The position numbers were made by a program, and so were the translations under genes. A stretch of 64,000 bases of DNA. Origin: Marinobacter confluentis (GTDB taxonomy: Bacteria > Pseudomonadota > Gammaproteobacteria > Pseudomonadales > Oleiphilaceae). The stretch spans positions 1 to 64,000 of the forward strand of contig NZ_SRPF01000007.1 of NCBI RefSeq assembly GCF_004785685.1. Reading direction: 5' to 3'. Positions 31,164 to 41,630 of this stretch are shown one piece after another. Each line of letters opens with the position of its first letter. The stretch's first letter is position 1. A model generated the notes under the pieces. The model saw only the letters and a program-made list of their open reading frames with translations, ran no database searches and was not told the DNA's origin.

Positions 31164-32321
31164 ATGTTTGAACTCGTCGATAATGTCCAGCAGAGCGCTG
31201 TCATTAAAGTAGTAGGGGTTGGCGGTGGTGGCGGCAATGCCGTTCGTCACATGCTCAACAGTGATATCGAAGGTGTGGATTTCATCTGCGCCAATACAGA
31301 TGCCCAGGCGCTGACCGATCTTGACGCCCGTCAGATCATCCAGTTGGGCGGCAACATCACCAAGGGCCTTGGTGCGGGTGCCAACCCGGAAGTCGGACGT
31401 CAGTCCGCTTTGGAAGACCGTGACCGGATTGCCGAAGCACTGAAAGGCGCTGATATGGTGTTTATCACCGCCGGTATGGGCGGTGGCACTGGTACCGGTG
31501 CTGCACCCGTGGTGGCCGAAGTTGCCCGCGAAATGGGTATTCTGACGGTGGCTGTGGTTACCAAGCCTTTCATGTTCGAGGGCGGTAAGCGTATGAGCGT
31601 TGCCGAAGCCGGCCTGCGCGAGCTTGAAGAAACCGTTGACTCGCTGATTACCATCCCCAACGAGAAGCTGCTTGCGGTGATGGGAAAGAAAACCAGCCTG
31701 CTGGATGCCTTTGGCTCAGCCAACGACGTGCTCCTTGGCGCGGTTCAGGGTATCGCCGACCTGATTACTCGCAATGGCATGATCAACGTCGACTTTGCCG
31801 ACGTGAAAACCGTCATGTCCGAGATGGGTAACGCGATGATGGGTACCGCCCGTGCCACCGGTGAAAACCGTGCCCGGGAAGCGGCAGAAGCGGCGGTTCG
31901 CAGCCCGCTGCTGGAAGACATCAACCTGCAGGGTGCGAAGGGTATTCTGGTGAATATCACCGCAGGTATGGACCTCAACCTGGGTGAATTCTCCGAGGTT
32001 GGCGACATTGTGCGTGAATTCGCATCTGACTCGGCCACCGTTGTTGTGGGTACCGTTATTGATCCTGAAATGACCGACGAGCTGAAGGTAACCGTGGTTG
32101 CCACCGGCCTGGGCGGTGATCGTGAGAAGCCCACCAAGGTGGTGGACAACTCCCGGACCCTGGATGGCACCACCGATTACAACCAGCTGGATCGCCCGGC
32201 AGTACTGCGTCGTCGTGCAGTGTCACACGGCAATGTGGCGATTGATCATAGCAAGGATAACGAGGAACAGGGTGTCGACTATCTCGATATTCCCGCATTC
32301 CTTCGTCGCCAGGCCGATTGA
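31164..32321 (+). CDS. ftsZ: Cell division protein FtsZ
   Basis: FtsZ is the tubulin-like GTPase that forms the cytokinetic ring. GVGGGGGNAVRHM (~17-29), the tubulin signature GGGTGTG (~106-112) and the T7 loop NVDFADVKTVMS (~208-219) are all present. A variable linker follows residue ~320, and the C-terminal peptide DYLDIPAFLRRQAD binds FtsA and ZipA. The 385 residues match E. coli (383). AAGGAGTAGGGG is an excellent ribosome site. It ends the classical dcw cluster. Confidence 0.98.
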   Translation: MFELVDNVQQSAVIKVVGVGGGGGNAVRHMLNSDIEGVDFICANTDAQALTDLDARQIIQLGGNITKGLGAGANPEVGRQSALEDRDRIAEALKGADMVFITAGMGGGTGTGAAPVVAEVAREMGILTVAVVTKPFMFEGGKRMSVAEAGLRELEETVDSLITIPNEKLLAVMGKKTSLLDAFGSANDVLLGAVQGIADLITRNGMINVDFADVKTVMSEMGNAMMGTARATGENRAREAAEAAVRSPLLEDINLQGAKGILVNITAGMDLNLGEFSEVGDIVREFASDSATVVVGTVIDPEMTDELKVTVVATGLGGDREKPTKVVDNSRTLDGTTDYNQLDRPAVLRRRAVSHGNVAIDHSKDNEEQGVDYLDIPAFLRRQAD

Positions 32322-32456
32322 TAGAATCTTGCAATAGAAAGATAAAGTGAATCCAATTCTCTTAAATGACGTATGCAAGCTAATGATTGGTGGTTGAGTA
32401 CCAGGGCCAAGTTTTTCCTGAAAATTGGTTAAATGGTATTCATTCTGGTTTTCTGA

Positions 32457-32480
32457 TATTCTCCGGGCAGATTTTTGCCC
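32457..32480 (+). promoter_or_regulatory. Candidate lpxC promoter and leader hairpin
   Basis: TGATATTCT (32454-32462) is an extended -10 element. A short stem GGGCA (32465-32469) / TGCCC (32476-32480) follows, about 40 bases before lpxC. The rest of the 196-base gap after ftsZ is AT-rich with no gene. Promoter assignment rests on the extended -10 only. Confidence 0.3.
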
Positions 32481-32517
32481 AGATTTTATCGCCTTTTTGT
32501 GACGGAAATATGTACCG

Positions 32518-33432
32518 ATGATCAGACAACGGACACTCAAAAACACCATCCGCGCCACCGGTGTCGGGCTTCACTCAGGGGAAAAAGTTTACCTGACCCT
32601 GAAACCTGCACCTGTGGAAACCGGAATTGTTTTTCGCCGCACCGACCTCGACCCGGTTGTCGAGATTCAGGCCCGAGCTGAAAACGTGGGTGAGACCATG
32701 CTTTCGACGACACTGCTCAAAGACGGTGTCCGGGTGGCAACAGTGGAGCATTTGTTGTCAGCCATGGCTGGTCTCGGGATTGATAACTGCTACGTGGAAC
32801 TGAGCGCAGCAGAAGTGCCCATCATGGACGGCTCTGCCGGTCCTTTTGTGTTTCTTCTGCAGTCAGCGGGTATTGCTGAGCAGGATGCGGCCAAGAAGTT
32901 CATCCGAATCAAGCGTGAAGTGACTGTAGAAGAAGATGGCAAGATGGCAACCCTGCTGCCTTTCGAGGGCTTCAAGGTAAGTTTTGGCATAGACTTTGAC
33001 CACCCGGTGTTCAAGGGACGTGCGCAGACAGCAACCGTCGACTTCTCGAGCACGTCGTTTGTGAAAGAAGTCAGTCGCGCCCGTACCTTCGGCTTCATGC
33101 GCGATATCGAGCAACTGCGCGCCATGAATCTGGCACTGGGCGGCAGCGTTGATAACGCCATCGTGGTAGACGACTACAAGATCCTGAATGAGGATGGTCT
33201 TCGCTACGAAGATGAATTCGTCAAGCACAAGGTACTGGACGCTATCGGCGATCTTTATCAGCTGGGCAACAGCCTGATTGGCGAATTCCGTGGCATCAAG
33301 TCCGGTCACGACCTGAACAACAAGCTCTTGCGCAAGCTCAGGGCTGAAGAGGATGCGTGGGAAGTGGTAACCTTTGACGACGAGGCCGCTGCTCCGATTT
33401 CCTACATGAAACCTGTGCTCGCGGCGGGCTAA
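32518..33432 (+). CDS. lpxC: UDP-3-O-acyl-N-acetylglucosamine deacetylase
   Basis: LpxC is the zinc deacetylase that commits UDP-acyl-GlcNAc to lipid A synthesis. The 304 residues match Pseudomonas and E. coli. Zinc ligands are visible as the His in [10 protein letters not shown] (~78) and His/Asp in [10 protein letters not shown] (~236 and 240), and [10 protein letters not shown] carries the catalytic histidine. The FDHPVFKG segment is also conserved. A terminator-like hairpin lies downstream inside the convergent dciA gene. In E. coli LpxC is degraded by FtsH through its C-terminus; the tail here ends PVLAAG. Confidence 0.97.
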   Translation: MIRQRTLKNTIRATGVGLHSGEKVYLTLKPAPVETGIVFRRTDLDPVVEIQARAENVGETMLSTTLLKDGVRVATVEHLLSAMAGLGIDNCYVELSAAEVPIMDGSAGPFVFLLQSAGIAEQDAAKKFIRIKREVTVEEDGKMATLLPFEGFKVSFGIDFDHPVFKGRAQTATVDFSSTSFVKEVSRARTFGFMRDIEQLRAMNLALGGSVDNAIVVDDYKILNEDGLRYEDEFVKHKVLDAIGDLYQLGNSLIGEFRGIKSGHDLNNKLLRKLRAEEDAWEVVTFDDEAAAPISYMKPVLAAG

Positions 33433-33443
33433 AGCCGGATGCT

Positions 33444-33890
33444 TTAGTCCCTGACGTGACTTGCGAGTTTTTCGAGAACCTCGCGCAATTGCTTGTCCTT
33501 CGTGTGCCCGGCTTCTTCTCTAAGGAGCCGGGCATTTTCGTTACTGAGCGGTGTCATTTTTCGGGCAGGTCTTTCATTAGAACGGGTCGGCTGGACTTTC
33601 ACTTTCAGTTTCCAGACGAATCTGAACAGCTCGTATTCGCGTACGGACTCCATAACTTCGTGTTGGCGAAAGCGGATCTGGCTGGCCTTGGTTGCCGTAT
33701 CGGTCGCGATCACTAGCTCGCCGTCTTTGCAGCTTACGAACCGGCTGCCATTGACCAGGCTGTCTGGAAGCGAGGCGATGACCTGTTGTTCGGCCTCTGC
33801 GTGCAGCCTTGCTTTTGCCATCAGGTCGCGCAGGTTTGATGCACGGCTGAAGCTGTCAGGGGTTAATTGAAGGTCGCTCTTTTTCTTCAT
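33444..33890 (-). CDS. dciA: DUF721 protein, DciA-type helicase-loading factor
   Basis: The 148 residues belong to DUF721. The N-terminal part is basic and helical (residues ~1-45), and the conserved core VNGSRFVSCKDGELVIATDTATKASQIRFRQHEVM (in two parts) spans ~46-80 with the hydrophobic beta-KH-like pattern of DciA. DciA is the ancestral replicative-helicase loader in bacteria that lack DnaC. The C-terminal half is charged and probably disordered. The location between lpxC and secA is conserved in Pseudomonas. It is convergent with lpxC, with 11 bases between the stop codons. Confidence 0.8.
   Translation of the reverse strand: MKKKSDLQLTPDSFSRASNLRDLMAKARLHAEAEQQVIASLPDSLVNGSRFVSCKDGELVIATDTATKASQIRFRQHEVMESVREYELFRFVWKLKVKVQPTRSNERPARKMTPLSNENARLLREEAGHTKDKQLREVLEKLASHVRD
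33506..33537 (+). terminator. Terminator-like hairpin for lpxC embedded in dciA coding sequence
   Basis: GCCCGGCTTCTT (33506-33517) pairs with AAGGAGCCGGGC (33522-33533), with one T-G wobble, around a CTCT loop; ATTTT follows. The whole structure lies within the 3' coding end of the oppositely oriented dciA, 74 bases past the lpxC stop codon. Confidence 0.6.
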
Positions 33891-34184
33891 GTCAATCCGT
33901 AAATCTCGACGACAAGGGTAACGATTGGTTACACTTCGGCACGGTTAAACAGCGAAGCCTGTATTACACTCGTTTTACATTGTCCGGCGGGTGTAGTCTA
34001 CGGGCGGCTGCTACTTCAATTGAACGTAGTCGTTGCAAAGGATGGCACGCGCGTTTTCGGACGCGGTCACTGCTGCCCATGATTGAGTTTTCGGAGAGGA
34101 ACTCCGCAATCTGGCGAAGGATGCTTACGCAGGGCCGGTCAGATAACTCAGGGCGCAACACTACAGGAAAGGGTTGCGTTCTCA

Positions 34185-35138
34185 ATGGCATCAGATGAAT
34201 CTATGAACATTATTCTTGTTGGCAGGCGCCACGGGAAATCTCGCGCAGTGCCTATCAACCGGCCAATTGCCTTCGGCCTGTTGTTTTTTGCCCTGGCATC
34301 CCTGGCAGTCGCCGCCTGGTCCGGTTATCGGCTTGCGCTGAGCGAAGTAAAAGCCGAACCGCCCCAGGAATCCGAACTGGTTGCCCAGTGGCAAACGAAA
34401 CTGGACGCTCAAAAAGCAGAGCTGGCTCAGGTGCGAGCCAACGTACGCCAACAGGTGGATGCCCTCACCCTTCGTCTGGGCGAGATGCAGGGTCGTCTGC
34501 TGCGCCTTGATGCGCTGGGCCAGCGATTTGTCGAGACCGGCGTGGTCGCCAGCGATGAGTTCGATTTCAGCCAGCCTGCGGCCGTGGGTGGGCCGGAAGA
34601 CGGTGTCAGCGGTGATTCTTACACGGCGCCGCAGTTGACTGACATGATAGACAGCCTGGCCCGCCGTATCGAAGATCGCGAGCATCAGCTGCGAATGCTG
34701 GATATCGTGTCCTCCCAGAAAAAACTCGAAGATGAACTTTATGTCGAAGGCCGCCCTATCACCTGGGGGTGGTTATCGTCCAAATACGGCTATCGCTCTG
34801 ATCCCTTTACCGGCAAACGTACCTGGCACGATGGCGTAGATCTCGCTGGCCGCGAAGGAAGCGATATCATCTCGGTGGCTGCGGGTGTTGTTACCTTTGC
34901 CGGCGAGCGCTACGGATACGGCAATCTGGTTGAGGTCGATCACGGTGACGGGCTGGTCACACGCTATGCTCACGCCAAAACCATCAAGGCCAGGGTGGGC
35001 GACGTAGTGCAGAAAGGCCAGGTTCTTGCGGCCATGGGCAGCACTGGCCGCTCGACCGGGCCCCACGTTCACTTCGAAGTCCTGGAAAACGGTAAATTCA
35101 AGAATCCGGAAACCTATATCAGCCGCGCCAGCCGCTGA
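34185..35138 (+). CDS. M23-family peptidoglycan DD-endopeptidase
   Basis: This is a membrane-anchored zinc endopeptidase predicted to cleave peptide crosslinks in the wall. One N-terminal helix (~residues 25-45, AFGLLFFALASLAVAAW) is followed by a periplasmic coiled coil (~60-175) and a C-terminal LytM domain. Zinc and catalytic residues are visible: HDGVD (H-x3-D), RYAHA and HVHFEV (H-x-H). I use the ATG at 34185, with AGGAAAGGG 11 bases upstream; an ATG six codons later is possible. Active residues are intact, so it is probably a true hydrolase rather than an EnvC/NlpD-like activator. Confidence 0.87.
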   Translation: MASDESMNIILVGRRHGKSRAVPINRPIAFGLLFFALASLAVAAWSGYRLALSEVKAEPPQESELVAQWQTKLDAQKAELAQVRANVRQQVDALTLRLGEMQGRLLRLDALGQRFVETGVVASDEFDFSQPAAVGGPEDGVSGDSYTAPQLTDMIDSLARRIEDREHQLRMLDIVSSQKKLEDELYVEGRPITWGWLSSKYGYRSDPFTGKRTWHDGVDLAGREGSDIISVAAGVVTFAGERYGYGNLVEVDHGDGLVTRYAHAKTIKARVGDVVQKGQVLAAMGSTGRSTGPHVHFEVLENGKFKNPETYISRASR

Positions 35139-35291
35139 TCTTCCAATCCTCACGGGGCCGCAGTGCCCCGCTGCATTCACCTGTTTCAGCGCGTTGAGTC
35201 TACCGGGGCTTCTGTGAGGTCCATCTTTTGTACTCTCGTGAAATAAGGTTAGAATGCCGCTTCCTCCGATAAATCAAAGAAGCAGTGGTCT

Positions 35292-38054
35292 ATGTTCACG
35301 AAGCTTGCAACAAAGATGTTTGGCAGTAAGAACGCCAGGGAAATCAAGCGTATGCGCAAAACGGTTATGCGCATTAACGAACTTGAAGAGCAGTATGGCA
35401 ATCTGTCCGACACCGAACTGCAAGGAAAGACCGCGGAATTCCGGCGCCGGTACGAAGAAGGTGAAACCCTTGACCAGCTTCTGCCGGAGGCCTTTGCCAC
35501 CGCCAGAGAGGGCAGCCGCCGTGTTATGGGCATGCGCCACTACGATGTGCAGATGATCGGTGGTATTACGCTTCACGAAGGCCGCATTGCAGAAATGAAA
35601 ACCGGTGAAGGTAAAACCCTGGTGGCAACGCTGGCGGTCTATCTGAACGCCCTGACCGGAAAGGGTGTTCACCTGGTCACGGTCAACGACTACCTGGCAC
35701 GCCGCGACGCCGAATGGATGGGTAAGCTCTATCGCTTTCTTGGCCTTCAGGTGGGCGTCGTTGCCGCCGGCCAGCCCAGGGAAGAGAAGCGCGCTGCCTA
35801 CCAGGCCGATATCACCTACGGCACCAACAATGAGTTTGGCTTCGACTATCTGCGCGACAACATGGCGTTCAGCACCGAAGACAAGGTTCAGCGGACCCTG
35901 CATTTTGCCATTGTCGACGAAGTGGATTCCATTCTGATCGACGAAGCACGAACGCCGCTGATCATTTCCGGCGCGGCTGAAGACAGCTCAAAGCTGTATC
36001 GCGCCATCAACGAGCTGGTGCCTAAGCTTAAGCAGGGCGAAGTCAGCGAGGAAACCGAGGGTGAGCCTGAGGGCGACTTCACCATCGATGAGAAATCCCG
36101 CCAGGCTGAACTGACAGAAGCTGGCCACGAGCACGTCGAGGAATTGCTGCGTAGCATGGAGCTGCTGCGCGACGGCGAGAGCCTGTATTCCGCAGCCAAC
36201 CTCAGCCTGCTGCATCACGTTCACTCAGCCTTGCGCGCCCACCACCTGTTCCAGAAGGATGTGGATTATATCGTTCAGGGCGACCAGGTGGTGATCGTCG
36301 ATGAGCACACCGGCCGTACCATGCCAGGCCGTCGCTGGAGCGAAGGCCTGCATCAGGCCATTGAAGCCAAAGAGGGTGTGCGTATCCAGGCCGAGAGCCA
36401 GACCCTGGCCTCAACCACCTTCCAGAATTACTTCCGCCTTTACGACAAGCTGGCGGGTATGACCGGTACTGCGGACACCGAAGCTTTCGAATTCCGCCAG
36501 ATTTACGGCCTGGACGTGGTGGTGATACCGCCCAACAAGCCGATCCAGCGTATCGACTACAACGACCTGATCTATCTCACACAGGAAGAAAAGTTCCACG
36601 CCATCATTGATGAGATCAAGGACGTTACGGCGGAAGGTCGTCCGATTCTGGTGGGTACGGCGTCCATCGAGGCGTCCGAATTGCTGTCCATGCTGCTGAA
36701 AAAAGCGCGAATTGAGCACAAGATCCTCAATGCCAAGCAGCACGAAAGCGAGGCCCACATCATCGCCCAGGCCGGTCGTCCTGGCGCGGTCACTATAGCT
36801 ACCAACATGGCGGGTCGTGGTACCGACATTGTATTGGGCGGTAACTGGGAATTCGAAGTCGCCGGAATGGAAAACCCCTCAGAAGAAGAGGTTGCCCGCA
36901 TCAAGGCGGAATGGACCGAGCGCCACAATCAGGTGCTGGAGGCCGGCGGCCTGCACATAATCGGCACCGAGCGCCACGAATCCCGACGTATTGATAACCA
37001 GCTGCGTGGTCGTGCCGGTCGTCAGGGCGACCCGGGTTCCTCGCGGTTCTTCCTGTCACTGGAAGATAACCTGATGCGTATCTTTGCGCCGGATCGGGTC
37101 AAGAGCCTGATGCAGGCAATGGGTATGAAGAAGGGCGAGGCCATAGAGCACCGCATGGTGACCAATGCCATCGAGAAGTCCCAGCGCAAGGTGGAAGGCC
37201 GCAACTTTGATATGCGGAAAACCCTGCTGGAATATGACGACGTGGCCAACGACCAGCGCTCGGTCATCTACGATCAGCGTAACGAGGTAATGGGTTCTGA
37301 AGACGTTTCCGACATGGTGAAAACCATTCGTGAAGACGTGGTTGATCAGTTGGTCAGCGAGTTCATTCCGCCACAGAGCATGCCTGAGCAGTGGGATGTG
37401 CAGGGGCTGGAGAATCAGCTGCAGTCAGAGCTGGCCATTGATCTGCCTGTCCAGCAGTGGCTCGATGAAGACTCCAAGCTTTACGAAGAGAGTCTGCGCC
37501 AGCGTATTCTGGACGCCGTGGTTGCGGAATATGACGCCAAAGAAGAGCTGGCGGGCACCGAACCCATGCGCAAGTTCGAGAAGCAGGTGTTCCTGCAGGT
37601 TCTGGATACCCTCTGGAAAGAACACCTGTCCAACATGGACCATCTGCGCCGGGGTATCCACCTGCGTGGCTATGCCCAGAAGAACCCGAAGCAGGAATAC
37701 AAGCGCGAGGCGTTCAACCTGTTTGAAACCATGCTCGATACCATGAAACGGGATGTGGTTCGGGTCATTTCCCGGGTCAAGGTCCAGAGCCGTGAAGAGA
37801 TGGAAGAGGTCGAACGCCGTCGTAAGGAAGAGCTGGAACGCGAGCTGGCCCAGGCCAGGCTGCGCCATGATGAAACCAGTGCGGCTGCCGCCGCTGACGG
37901 AGAAGGCGCCCAGGGCGGTTCCGGTCAGGCCTCTCCTCAAGGTCAGGCTACCCCTGAGACCTTTGTCCGCGAGGGCCGCAAGGTGGGCCGGAACGAGCCT
38001 TGCCCCTGCGGCTCCGGCAAGAAATACAAGCAGTGTCATGGCAAGGTTAACTGA
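35292..38054 (+). CDS. secA: Preprotein translocase ATPase SecA
   Basis: SecA drives export of unfolded preproteins through SecYEG. The Walker A motif MKTGEGKTL lies at ~102-110, the DEAD-type [13 protein letters not shown] at ~209-221, and the second nucleotide-binding domain has [14 protein letters not shown]. The C-terminal zinc finger [14 protein letters not shown] (~904-917) binds SecB and phospholipid. The 920 residues are slightly longer than E. coli (901). It is transcribed after the M23 peptidase, as in Pseudomonas. A hairpin with T-run follows 41 bases after the stop codon. Confidence 0.98.
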   Translation: MFTKLATKMFGSKNAREIKRMRKTVMRINELEEQYGNLSDTELQGKTAEFRRRYEEGETLDQLLPEAFATAREGSRRVMGMRHYDVQMIGGITLHEGRIAEMKTGEGKTLVATLAVYLNALTGKGVHLVTVNDYLARRDAEWMGKLYRFLGLQVGVVAAGQPREEKRAAYQADITYGTNNEFGFDYLRDNMAFSTEDKVQRTLHFAIVDEVDSILIDEARTPLIISGAAEDSSKLYRAINELVPKLKQGEVSEETEGEPEGDFTIDEKSRQAELTEAGHEHVEELLRSMELLRDGESLYSAANLSLLHHVHSALRAHHLFQKDVDYIVQGDQVVIVDEHTGRTMPGRRWSEGLHQAIEAKEGVRIQAESQTLASTTFQNYFRLYDKLAGMTGTADTEAFEFRQIYGLDVVVIPPNKPIQRIDYNDLIYLTQEEKFHAIIDEIKDVTAEGRPILVGTASIEASELLSMLLKKARIEHKILNAKQHESEAHIIAQAGRPGAVTIATNMAGRGTDIVLGGNWEFEVAGMENPSEEEVARIKAEWTERHNQVLEAGGLHIIGTERHESRRIDNQLRGRAGRQGDPGSSRFFLSLEDNLMRIFAPDRVKSLMQAMGMKKGEAIEHRMVTNAIEKSQRKVEGRNFDMRKTLLEYDDVANDQRSVIYDQRNEVMGSEDVSDMVKTIREDVVDQLVSEFIPPQSMPEQWDVQGLENQLQSELAIDLPVQQWLDEDSKLYEESLRQRILDAVVAEYDAKEELAGTEPMRKFEKQVFLQVLDTLWKEHLSNMDHLRRGIHLRGYAQKNPKQEYKREAFNLFETMLDTMKRDVVRVISRVKVQSREEMEEVERRRKEELERELAQARLRHDETSAAAAADGEGAQGGSGQASPQGQATPETFVREGRKVGRNEPCPCGSGKKYKQCHGKVN

Positions 38055-38095
38055 TCGGAACCGGTCCTCAGTGATCTGACCCAAGGCGATAAGGG

Positions 38096-38128
38096 CCCGC
38101 ATCTGATTCAGTCAGGTTGCGGGTTTTT
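38096..38128 (+). terminator. Rho-independent terminator after secA
   Basis: CCCGCA (38096-38101) pairs with TGCGGG (38118-38123), with an inner CTGA/TCAG extension, and five T residues follow. Confidence 0.82.
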
Positions 38129-38174
38129 CGTTTCTGACTTTTTGCATCATTTGCGCATGAACAGGAGAACAGGC

Positions 38175-39392
38175 ATGGCAGTTGGCCCCGGAACCTTACC
38201 CCGGCTTTTTCCGGTCAAGGGTGTTAAAACAGGCATTGCCAGCGCTGGCGTTAAAAAGCCGGGCAAGAAAGACCTGGTGGTTTTTGAGCTGGCGTCCGGC
38301 AGCCATGTTGCCGGCATATTCACCAGAAACCGGTTCTGCGCCGCGCCCGTTCACATTGCCCGCCGTCACCTGTCCACTGGTGAGCCGCGCTACCTGTTGA
38401 TCAATACCGGAAATGCCAATGCCGGCACCGGCGAACGCGGAATGGCTGACGCCATGGCCTGCTGCAACGCGCTTGCGGAGAAAGCTGGAGTCAGCCCGGA
38501 GACGGTGTTGCCCTTTTCCACCGGTGTGATCGGAGAGCCTCTTCCTGCAGACAGAATTATCGAGGCCTTGCCAGAGCTTCTGGCCGGGACGGACGAGGAT
38601 CGCTGGGCTGAGGCGGCTGCCGGCATCATGACCACGGATACGCGGCCCAAGGGTTCATCACGTCAGGTCCGATTGGGTGAGCATATTGTGACCATTTCCG
38701 GAATCAGCAAGGGTGCCGGTATGATCAGGCCTAACATGGCCACCATGCTGGGCTTTATTGCTACCGACGCCAGTCTGGACCCGGCACTACTCTCGCAATG
38801 GTCGGCGGAGCTGGGCGAGCACTCGTTCAACCGCATTACCATTGATGGCGATACCTCTACCAACGATGCCTGCATGCTGATGGCTACGGGCCAGTACGGG
38901 GGTCCGGAAATCACCGCAGACAGCCCTGAGGCGGCTGAACTGAAAACGGCGTTGCAGGAAGTGTATCTGGAACTTGCACACGCCATTGTGCGTGACGGAG
39001 AGGGCGCTACCAAGTTTGTCACCATTGAGGTAAGCGAGGCTGCATCGGTGCAGGAGGCACTGGATGTTGCCTACACCGTGGCGCATTCGCCCCTGGTCAA
39101 AACCGCACTGTTTGCATCTGACCCGAACTGGGGTCGTATTCTGGCGGCGGTCGGGCGCGCCGGCGTTGAAGGGCTGGACCTTCAGGCCCTGGAAATCCAT
39201 CTGGGCGATGTCTGTCTGGTTCGTGACGGCGGACGCGCCGACGATTACAGCGAAGCGCGTGGCAAAGCCGTCATGAGCCGGGAAGAGATCACCATCCACA
39301 TAAATCTCAGGCGGGGTCAGGTTTTTGAGCGGGTCTGGACCTGCGATTTCTCTCACGATTACGTCACGATCAACGCAGAATACCGAACCTGA
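38175..39392 (+). CDS. argJ: Bifunctional glutamate N-acetyltransferase / amino-acid acetyltransferase
   Basis: ArgJ transfers acetyl from N-acetylornithine to glutamate and can also use acetyl-CoA, recycling acetyl groups in arginine synthesis. It autocleaves into two subunits at the Thr of the MATMLGFIATDA motif (about residue 189). Additional signatures are INTGNANAGTGERG (~76-89) and DPNWGRILAAVGRAG (~316-330). I chose the ATG at 38175, preceded by AGGAGAA; it gives 405 residues, the Pseudomonas length. It lies downstream of secA in this lineage as in Pseudomonas. Confidence 0.95.
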   Translation: MAVGPGTLPRLFPVKGVKTGIASAGVKKPGKKDLVVFELASGSHVAGIFTRNRFCAAPVHIARRHLSTGEPRYLLINTGNANAGTGERGMADAMACCNALAEKAGVSPETVLPFSTGVIGEPLPADRIIEALPELLAGTDEDRWAEAAAGIMTTDTRPKGSSRQVRLGEHIVTISGISKGAGMIRPNMATMLGFIATDASLDPALLSQWSAELGEHSFNRITIDGDTSTNDACMLMATGQYGGPEITADSPEAAELKTALQEVYLELAHAIVRDGEGATKFVTIEVSEAASVQEALDVAYTVAHSPLVKTALFASDPNWGRILAAVGRAGVEGLDLQALEIHLGDVCLVRDGGRADDYSEARGKAVMSREEITIHINLRRGQVFERVWTCDFSHDYVTINAEYRT

Positions 39393-39406
39393 GTACGCAG
39401 CAGACA

Positions 39407-40360
39407 ATGTCCGCAACCATGATTCATGTTGCCGTCGGTGTGATTCGCCGCAACGGCCGGGTGTTGATTGCCCGCCGCCCGGATCACCTTCACCAGGGTG
39501 GTCTTCTTGAATTTCCAGGGGGCAAGGTAGAACCGGGTGAGTCCGTGCAGGCTGCCCTGGTGCGTGAAATCCGTGAAGAAACCGGACTTGGCATTGTCGG
39601 GTCAGAACTTCGCCCTCTGATTGGTATTCGCCACGATTACGGCGATAAATGCGTGTTTCTGGATGTCTGGGAAACGTTTATAAGCGAGGGCGAGCCCGAG
39701 GGCCGGGAAGGTCAGCTTGTTGAGTGGCGAGAACCTTCAAAGCTGGTAGATCGGGATTTCCCTGCCGCAAACCGGCCAATCATCCGGGCACTGAACCTGC
39801 CACGCCGCTACGCCATCACCGGCAAAGCGCACAGCCCTGCCGACTATCTCAAGGTGCTGAAAAAATCGCTTCCGGTCAGTGGTGACCGGCTCTGTCTGCT
39901 TCGGGCGCCGGAGCTCAGTCATGAGCAATACCAGCAATTTGTGGCGGAATCTGTCAGGCCGGATGACTGGAATCGGGGTGTGCAGTGGATGCTTCATGGC
40001 GATGAATCCTGGCTGCAGGCTTTCCCAGACTCGGCGGGGCTTCATATGCCCTGGCGGGAGGCGCAGAAGCACCGGGCTAGGCCGGTGGATGATCGTTATC
40101 TGCTGGCGGTTTCCTGCCACAATGAACAGGAAATTCGGCACGCGATCAGAATCGGCGCTGACTTCATTACACTTGGGCCGGTCAAGTCCACGGATTCGCA
40201 TCCTGATACTGAACCTATGGGGCCTGAAACCTTCCGCCAGATGGTTGCCGGGGCACCGGTGGTGGTTTTCGGCCTGGGCGGCCTGGGGGCAGAGGATCAA
40301 AATGAAATAGTGGCCTGCGGCGCACAGGGTATCGCCGGTATCAGTTATTGGTGGCGATGA
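39407..40360 (+). CDS. mutT: Nudix hydrolase (MutT-like) fused to a ThiE-like domain
   Basis: The N-terminal ~130 residues are a MutT-type Nudix domain with an intact Nudix box ([21 protein letters not shown], ~39-61), which hydrolyses oxidised nucleotides such as 8-oxo-dGTP. The C-terminal ~180 residues have the TIM-barrel outline of thiamine phosphate synthase ([22 protein letters not shown]). Several ThiE residues are altered: LLRAPE where the family has L-R-x-K, and LHMPWREA where it has HLGQ-D. The fusion is known from Pseudomonas and relatives; thiamine activity is doubtful. It starts 14 bases after argJ. Confidence 0.88.
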   Translation: MSATMIHVAVGVIRRNGRVLIARRPDHLHQGGLLEFPGGKVEPGESVQAALVREIREETGLGIVGSELRPLIGIRHDYGDKCVFLDVWETFISEGEPEGREGQLVEWREPSKLVDRDFPAANRPIIRALNLPRRYAITGKAHSPADYLKVLKKSLPVSGDRLCLLRAPELSHEQYQQFVAESVRPDDWNRGVQWMLHGDESWLQAFPDSAGLHMPWREAQKHRARPVDDRYLLAVSCHNEQEIRHAIRIGADFITLGPVKSTDSHPDTEPMGPETFRQMVAGAPVVVFGLGGLGAEDQNEIVACGAQGIAGISYWWR

Positions 40361-40413
40361 TTCGGTGCCTGGACCTATCCCGGTGCGCCAAACAATTACT
40401 TGGGGAAAGCAAT

Positions 40414-40902
40414 ATGAGCAAATTGACACATCTGGACGACAAGGGCGAAGCCCGCATGGTCGACGTCGGTGCCAAATCGGTCACGGAACGCGAAGCCAGG
40501 GCCGAGGGTGTGATTCGGATGTCACCGAATACCCTATCGATGATCATTGAGGGCGAACACCCGAAAGGGGATGTACTGGCGGTCGCGCGGGTGGCTGGCA
40601 TCATGGCGGCAAAGAAGACTCATGATTTGATTCCGCTTTGCCACTCGCTGAATCTGTCGTCGGTAAAGGTAGAACTGACCCCCGGAGATGACAATCAGTC
40701 CATAAACGTCCATGCCCGCTGCAAGCTGTCTGGCCAGACCGGCGTTGAGATGGAAGCGCTGACAGCCGTCAGTGTCGCGGCTCTTACGCTTTATGATATG
40801 TGCAAGGCGGTAGATCGGGGCATGATCATTGATGGAATACGGCTGCTGGAGAAAAAGGGCGGGCGCAGCGGACACTGGTCTGCTTCTGAATCACCTTCGT
40901 AA
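40414..40902 (+). CDS. moaC: Cyclic pyranopterin monophosphate synthase
   Basis: MoaC works with MoaA to convert GTP to cyclic pyranopterin monophosphate, the first step of molybdenum cofactor synthesis. The 162 residues match E. coli (161). Motifs include the opening [28 protein letters not shown] (~74-85) and [19 protein letters not shown] (~113-131), with active-site lysine in KAVDRGM. I chose the ATG at 40414 after GGGGAAAG. No other moa gene is adjacent. Confidence 0.95.
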   Translation: MSKLTHLDDKGEARMVDVGAKSVTEREARAEGVIRMSPNTLSMIIEGEHPKGDVLAVARVAGIMAAKKTHDLIPLCHSLNLSSVKVELTPGDDNQSINVHARCKLSGQTGVEMEALTAVSVAALTLYDMCKAVDRGMIIDGIRLLEKKGGRSGHWSASESPS

Positions 40903-41010
40903 TTCTGACTGTTAACAACATCAGAGGAGAGGGTAGTGCAGAGACTACGCCAGAAGGATGGCCCCGTGATAGAATGCGCGGCCCGTTTGACCGAACCACG
41001 AGGAAACACT

Positions 41011-41625
41011 GTGGCTGTTCGTTATGTCCAGACCTGCCGGCTGCCAACACCCTTCGGTGTGTTTGATATGCACGGCTTCGAAGAGCCGGACACTGGCAAA
41101 GAGCACATCGCCCTGACCCTGGGTGATCTGGACAGCCCGGAACCCATGCTGGCCCGGACCCATTCTGAATGCCTGACCGGCGACGCCCTGTACAGCATGC
41201 GTTGCGATTGCGGTTACCAGTTGGAAGAAGCCCTGCGCAGCATTGCCCGCGAAGGCCGGGGGCTGTTGATGTACCTGCGCCAGGAAGGACGGGGCATCGG
41301 CCTCTTGAACAAGATTCGGGCGTACAATCTTCAGGATCAGGGTGCGGATACGGTCGAAGCCAATGAAAGGCTGGGCTTTGCCGCAGACCTGCGGGATTAC
41401 AGCATGTGCCGGGATATGCTCGAACACCTGAACATCAGTAGCCTTAAGCTGATGACCAATAACCCGCGTAAAGTGGATGCCCTGACAGCGCTGGGCATCC
41501 AGATTTCAGAGCGGGTGCCTCTACACGTGGGTCGTAACCCGCACAATGAGCACTATCTGAATACCAAGCAGAGCAAGCTGGGCCACTGGTTCGAGACCCA
41601 CCAGGATGACGACCCGACGGCCTGA
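41011..41625 (+). CDS. ribA: GTP cyclohydrolase II
   Basis: RibA opens GTP to start riboflavin synthesis. Zinc-binding cysteines are in [17 protein letters not shown] (~53-69), the active-site loop is [13 protein letters not shown] (~89-101), and the substrate region [18 protein letters not shown] follows. I favour the GTG at 41011, preceded by GAGGAAA, because the protein then begins at the usual position ([14 protein letters not shown]) with 204 residues. A GTG at 40936 with a strong AGAGGAGAGGG site would add 25 unmatched residues. It is convergent with dxs, five bases apart. Confidence 0.93.
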   Translation: MAVRYVQTCRLPTPFGVFDMHGFEEPDTGKEHIALTLGDLDSPEPMLARTHSECLTGDALYSMRCDCGYQLEEALRSIAREGRGLLMYLRQEGRGIGLLNKIRAYNLQDQGADTVEANERLGFAADLRDYSMCRDMLEHLNISSLKLMTNNPRKVDALTALGIQISERVPLHVGRNPHNEHYLNTKQSKLGHWFETHQDDDPTA

Positions 41626-41630
41626 GCCGG

